A model generated the notes under the pieces. The model did no database searches. It was not told the DNA's origin and saw only the letters and a list, made by a program, of their open reading frames with translations. The translations under genes were made by a program, and so were the position numbers. Below are positions 61,281 through 64,000 of a DNA stretch of 64,000 nucleotides, one piece after another. The stretch is taken from the NCBI RefSeq assembly GCF_902506065.1, contig NZ_LR732912.1, forward strand, positions 1,617,630 to 1,681,629, read 5' to 3'. The stretch's first letter is position 1, and each line of letters opens with the position of its first letter. Origin of the DNA: Arthrobacter sp. 9V. GTDB lineage: Bacteria; Actinomycetota; Actinomycetes; Actinomycetales; Micrococcaceae.

Positions 61281-62465
61281 CTAGGCCTCCGAATAAGGGA
61301 TGAAAGCGGACACGCGGAAACCGCCGCCCTGCACCGGGCCTGCGGTCAAGGAACCATCGTAGAGGGAGACCCGCTCGCCCATTCCCGGCAGTCCGTTACC
61401 ACCACCGGCGGTGGGTGGATCGGCAGCGGCACCCCGGCCGTCGTCGAGGATGTCCAACTGCAGTCCGCGGGCCTGCCACGTGAGGGTGACGCCCGCCGTC
61501 GCCTTGGGTCCGGCGTGTTTCATCACGTTGGTGAGTGCTTCCTGAATAATTCGATAGGCGGTGAGTTCGGCTCCGGCGGGGAGGGGACGGCGGGGGACTC
61601 CGGTCTGTTCAAAAGTGATCTGGAGGGTGGCAGCGCGGAATCCGAGGAGGAGTTCGTCCAGGTCCGAAAGCCGGGGTTGTGGACGCGTAGGGGAGTCGTC
61701 GTCGGAGCGGAGGACCCCCAGCAGTCTTCGCATCTCGCCCAAGGAGTCCCGGCCCGTGGCTGCGATGGTGGCCAGGGCTTCGGTGGCCAGCTCGGGTTTC
61801 GCTGCAGCAGCGTAACGTGCTCCGTCCGCCTGGGTAATGATGACGGACAGCGAATGCGCCACGATGTCGTGCATCTCACGGGCAATGTGGGAGCGTTCAT
61901 CTGCAGCAGCCAGTTTCCGCTCCTGCATCTGTTCCACTTCGAGCCTGCGTGTCCGGTCCTCCAGTGCCTGAAGCTGAAGCCGGCGGACGCGCGTGAGGTC
62001 TCCAAGCGTCCAACTCACCAACACCAACATCCAGATGAGCACGGTGTAGAGCGCGCCTATGGTAAGGCCGAGAATTCCGGATTCGGCGGTAGTGGAAAAG
62101 AGCCGGGTTGTGAGCATGACCCCACCCAGGAGGCCGGCCAATAGAACTGTCCGGCTCGCCCACGCGGGTCCGTAAGCAGCCGTCGCGTAGATGACCAGCG
62201 GCACCGCGATCTGGCCCGCCACGGGTTCTGCGGCCACAGCCCATTGGATGAGGCATACCAGGATGACGACGCCGGCCGCCACCGCCGGGCGCGTCCGGCG
62301 CCAAGCGAGGGGGAACAGGAGGCTGCAGGACAGGAGGAAAAGCCAAGGCCTATCTGCCACCAGATACACCGGACCGAAGAGGAGAATCAGCAGGCAGGTT
62401 GCCGTCATGTCCACTTTGAAGCGGTTGATCCGGAACCATTCGTACGCTGCGTGCCTTCTATCCAC
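61281..62465 (-). CDS. Sensor histidine kinase, NarL-family partner (HisKA_3)
   Basis: A 394-residue kinase. About five N-terminal membrane helices (residues 15-150) are followed by a coiled linker, the H-box HIAREMHDIVAHSLSVIITQ with the phospho-acceptor His in REMHDIVAH, and a HATPase domain with DDGRGAAAD and GLPGMGERVSLYDG. No large extracellular sensor is present, so it may sense membrane stress or its ABC partner. GTG 62465 is 6 bases after a TAGAGT -10 box. Confidence 0.93.
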   Translation of the reverse strand: MDRRHAAYEWFRINRFKVDMTATCLLILLFGPVYLVADRPWLFLLSCSLLFPLAWRRTRPAVAAGVVILVCLIQWAVAAEPVAGQIAVPLVIYATAAYGPAWASRTVLLAGLLGGVMLTTRLFSTTAESGILGLTIGALYTVLIWMLVLVSWTLGDLTRVRRLQLQALEDRTRRLEVEQMQERKLAAADERSHIAREMHDIVAHSLSVIITQADGARYAAAAKPELATEALATIAATGRDSLGEMRRLLGVLRSDDDSPTRPQPRLSDLDELLLGFRAATLQITFEQTGVPRRPLPAGAELTAYRIIQEALTNVMKHAGPKATAGVTLTWQARGLQLDILDDGRGAAADPPTAGGGNGLPGMGERVSLYDGSLTAGPVQGGGFRVSAFIPYSEA

Positions 62466-62471
62466 GCTATG

Positions 62472-62477
62472 ACTCTA
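62472..62477 (-). promoter_or_regulatory. -10 box of histidine kinase gene (leaderless)
   Basis: TAGAGT on the minus strand, 6 bases before GTG 62465. Confidence 0.45.
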
Positions 62478-62564
62478 TGCGCTGGGTCCCGGCACGGGCA
62501 TCATGCCCTGGTCTGAGACTCCCTGCGCATTGCTAACGGCGGGTGTTCGAGGAGTGAGACGATT

Positions 62565-62595
62565 TTGACCAGCATGTGGATTGCTTGGCTAGATA
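62565..62595 (+). promoter_or_regulatory. leuB promoter (leaderless)
   Basis: TTGACC (62565-62570) and TAGATA (62590-62595) with a 19-base spacer, 5 bases before ATG 62601. No Shine-Dalgarno sequence is present. Confidence 0.6.
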
Positions 62596-62600
62596 GAAGC

Positions 62601-63653
62601 ATGAGTGCAACGTCCATCAATCTCGCTGTCATCCCTGGCGACGGCATTGGCCCCGAGGTCATCGCCGAAGCCGTCAAGGTTCTGGAAAAGGCTGTCGCCG
62701 CTGAAGGCGTTGCCCTCGAGCTGACAAACTACAAGCTTGGTGCCCAGCACTGGCTTGAGACCGGCGAGACCCTGCCGGATGAGGTCCTGGCCGATCTGCG
62801 CACCCGCGATGCCATTCTCTTTGGCGCAGTGGGCGCCGCTCCCGGCGATACCCGCATCCCCTCGGGCATCATTGAACGCGAGATGTTGCTCAAGCTCCGT
62901 TTCAGTCTGGACCACTACGTGAACCTGCGCCCGTCCCGCTTGTACGGAACCGTCGGCAGCCCCCTGGCAAACCCCGGCACCATCGATTTCATTGTGGTCC
63001 GCGAAGGTACCGAAGGCCCTTATGTGGGCAACGGCGGCACGTTGCGCGGAGGCACTCCCCATGAGGTGGCCACCGAAGTTTCCCTGAACACCGCCCACGG
63101 TGTGGAGCGCGTAGTCCGGGACGCTTTCCGCCGCGCCAACGATCGCCCCCGCAAACACGTCACGCTAGTCCACAAACATAATGTCCTGGTTTTCGCCGGA
63201 CACCTGTGGAAGCGCACCGTGGAGGCCGTGGCCAAGGAATTCCCCGAGGTCACCCATGACTACCTGCACATTGATGCAGCCACCATTTTCATGGTGACTG
63301 ACCCTTCCCGCTTTGATGTCATCGTCACCGACAACCTGTTCGGCGACATCCTCACCGACCTCGCTGCTGCCATCACCGGTGGCATCGGCCTGGCGGCATC
63401 GGGCAACATCAACATGGACCGTACGGCACCGTCCATGTTTGAACCCGTCCACGGCTCAGCTCCGGATATCGCCGGGCAGCAGAAAGCCGATCCCACCGCG
63501 GCCATCCTCTCCGCAGTGCTGCTCCTGGACCACCTTGGCTACACCACGGCGGCCCGCAAGATCGAAGCGGCAGTAGTCGCCGACGTCGAAAGCCGCACCG
63601 GCGAGCCACGCAGCACTGCTGCCATTGGCGACGCTATTGCGGACGCACTTTAG
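62601..63653 (+). CDS. leuB: 3-isopropylmalate dehydrogenase
   Basis: A 350-residue beta-decarboxylating dehydrogenase of leucine synthesis. [19 protein letters not shown] is the N-terminal signature, [20 protein letters not shown] contains the metal-binding Asp residues, and [14 protein letters not shown] is the NAD-binding loop. ATG 62601 is set by the leaderless promoter and by homology; the frame opens upstream to 62565. Confidence 0.95.
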   Translation: MSATSINLAVIPGDGIGPEVIAEAVKVLEKAVAAEGVALELTNYKLGAQHWLETGETLPDEVLADLRTRDAILFGAVGAAPGDTRIPSGIIEREMLLKLRFSLDHYVNLRPSRLYGTVGSPLANPGTIDFIVVREGTEGPYVGNGGTLRGGTPHEVATEVSLNTAHGVERVVRDAFRRANDRPRKHVTLVHKHNVLVFAGHLWKRTVEAVAKEFPEVTHDYLHIDAATIFMVTDPSRFDVIVTDNLFGDILTDLAAAITGGIGLAASGNINMDRTAPSMFEPVHGSAPDIAGQQKADPTAAILSAVLLLDHLGYTTAARKIEAAVVADVESRTGEPRSTAAIGDAIADAL

Positions 63654-63773
63654 GCCCGATTCTCAGGCGTAAGCTTGTGTTGAATTATTTACCTGCTTCC
63701 CTGGTCCATCGCTGAACCACACCCTTTTTGGGACCCGGTTCGGCCCTGCCAGGTAGCTGACTGTGGAGGAAAC

Positions 63774-64000
63774 ATGACTCAGACTGCCCATGGCGTCGAA
63801 TTCAGCCAGCAGCTTTCGGAAACCCCGAAGTCTGCTGAGGAGCGTGCAGCCGTCCTGGCGAACCCGGGCTTCGGCGACTACTTCACCGACCACACCGCCG
63901 TCGTCGACTACAAAGTTGATGCCGATGGCAATGGCGGTTGGCAGAATGCCCGGATTGAGCCTTATGGCCCCATCTCCCTGGACCCCTCGGCGGCTGTCCT
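63774..64000 (+). CDS. ilvE: Branched-chain amino acid aminotransferase, 3' end outside window
   Basis: The frame from ATG 63774 (GGAGGAAAC upstream) stays open to the window end, giving 75 residues. NPGFGDYFTDHTAVVDYKVD followed by ARIEPYGPISLDP is the N-terminal segment of IlvE-type class IV aminotransferases. It performs the last step of valine, leucine and isoleucine synthesis and lies 120 bases after leuB on the same strand. Confidence 0.88.
   Translation, partial: MTQTAHGVEFSQQLSETPKSAEERAAVLANPGFGDYFTDHTAVVDYKVDADGNGGWQNARIEPYGPISLDPSAAV

Overview
The window looks like a piece of chromosome from a high-GC actinobacterium of the Arthrobacter/Paenarthrobacter type (Micrococcaceae). This is inferred from the high G+C, frequent GTG starts, many genes whose -10 box sits only 6-7 nt before the start codon (leaderless transcripts), an NrtR-led nad operon, and the ilvD, ilvB-ilvN-ilvC, serA, leuB, ilvE order. 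I see no phage, insertion sequence, transposase or CRISPR array. Both ends cut genes: an amidohydrolase on the left and ilvE on the right.

Region 1 (1-13.3 kb) is accessory catabolism. A truncated amidohydrolase is followed by a complete SsuABC/NMT1-type ABC importer translationally coupled to a formylglycine-type sulfatase. An AraC-type regulator, an APC permease, a MoaF-like protein, an IclR regulator and a divergent MHS-type MFS transporter follow. Then come a phosphoribosyltransferase-like gene and a small winged-helix-like protein.

Region 2 (13.3-18.8 kb) holds a 2-oxoacid dehydrogenase-like cluster: E1 alpha, E1 beta, a stand-alone lipoyl domain and a separate alpha/beta hydrolase. Next to it are an amino-acid permease and a divergent Lrp/AsnC regulator.

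Region 3 (18.8-25 kb) is de novo NAD synthesis: nrtR-nadA-nadB-nadC-nifS, tightly packed, with a strong palindrome upstream that fits an NrtR operator.

Region 4 (25-44.3 kb) is mixed: GtrA, an FAH-family enzyme, a DM13 protein, an ArsB/SLC13-like transporter, DUF1684, a lipoprotein, a transglutaminase-like protein, a MarR/LLM-flavoprotein pair with an operator-like palindrome, an RND exporter, mqo, an orphan family-5 solute-binding lipoprotein, tRNA-Leu, a BCP peroxiredoxin and a divergent MarR. Two identical tRNA-Lys genes each have their own terminator. A PQQ-type sugar dehydrogenase, an acidic membrane-anchored protein and a LysR regulator complete it.

Region 5 (44.3-64 kb) is branched-chain amino acid and serine synthesis: ilvD, then an ilvBNC operon preceded by a Val-rich 17-residue leader peptide and an intrinsic terminator (probable attenuator), serA, and further right leuB and ilvE. 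Between serA and leuB lie two FtsX/MacB-type ABC exporters on either side of metG. The second is transcribed behind a NarL-type two-component pair. The most rewarding items are the ilvB attenuator with its flanking palindrome, the split lipoyl/hydrolase E2, the sulfatase/MoaF neighbourhood, the recurring leaderless promoters, and the nested hairpin before the large ABC permease.
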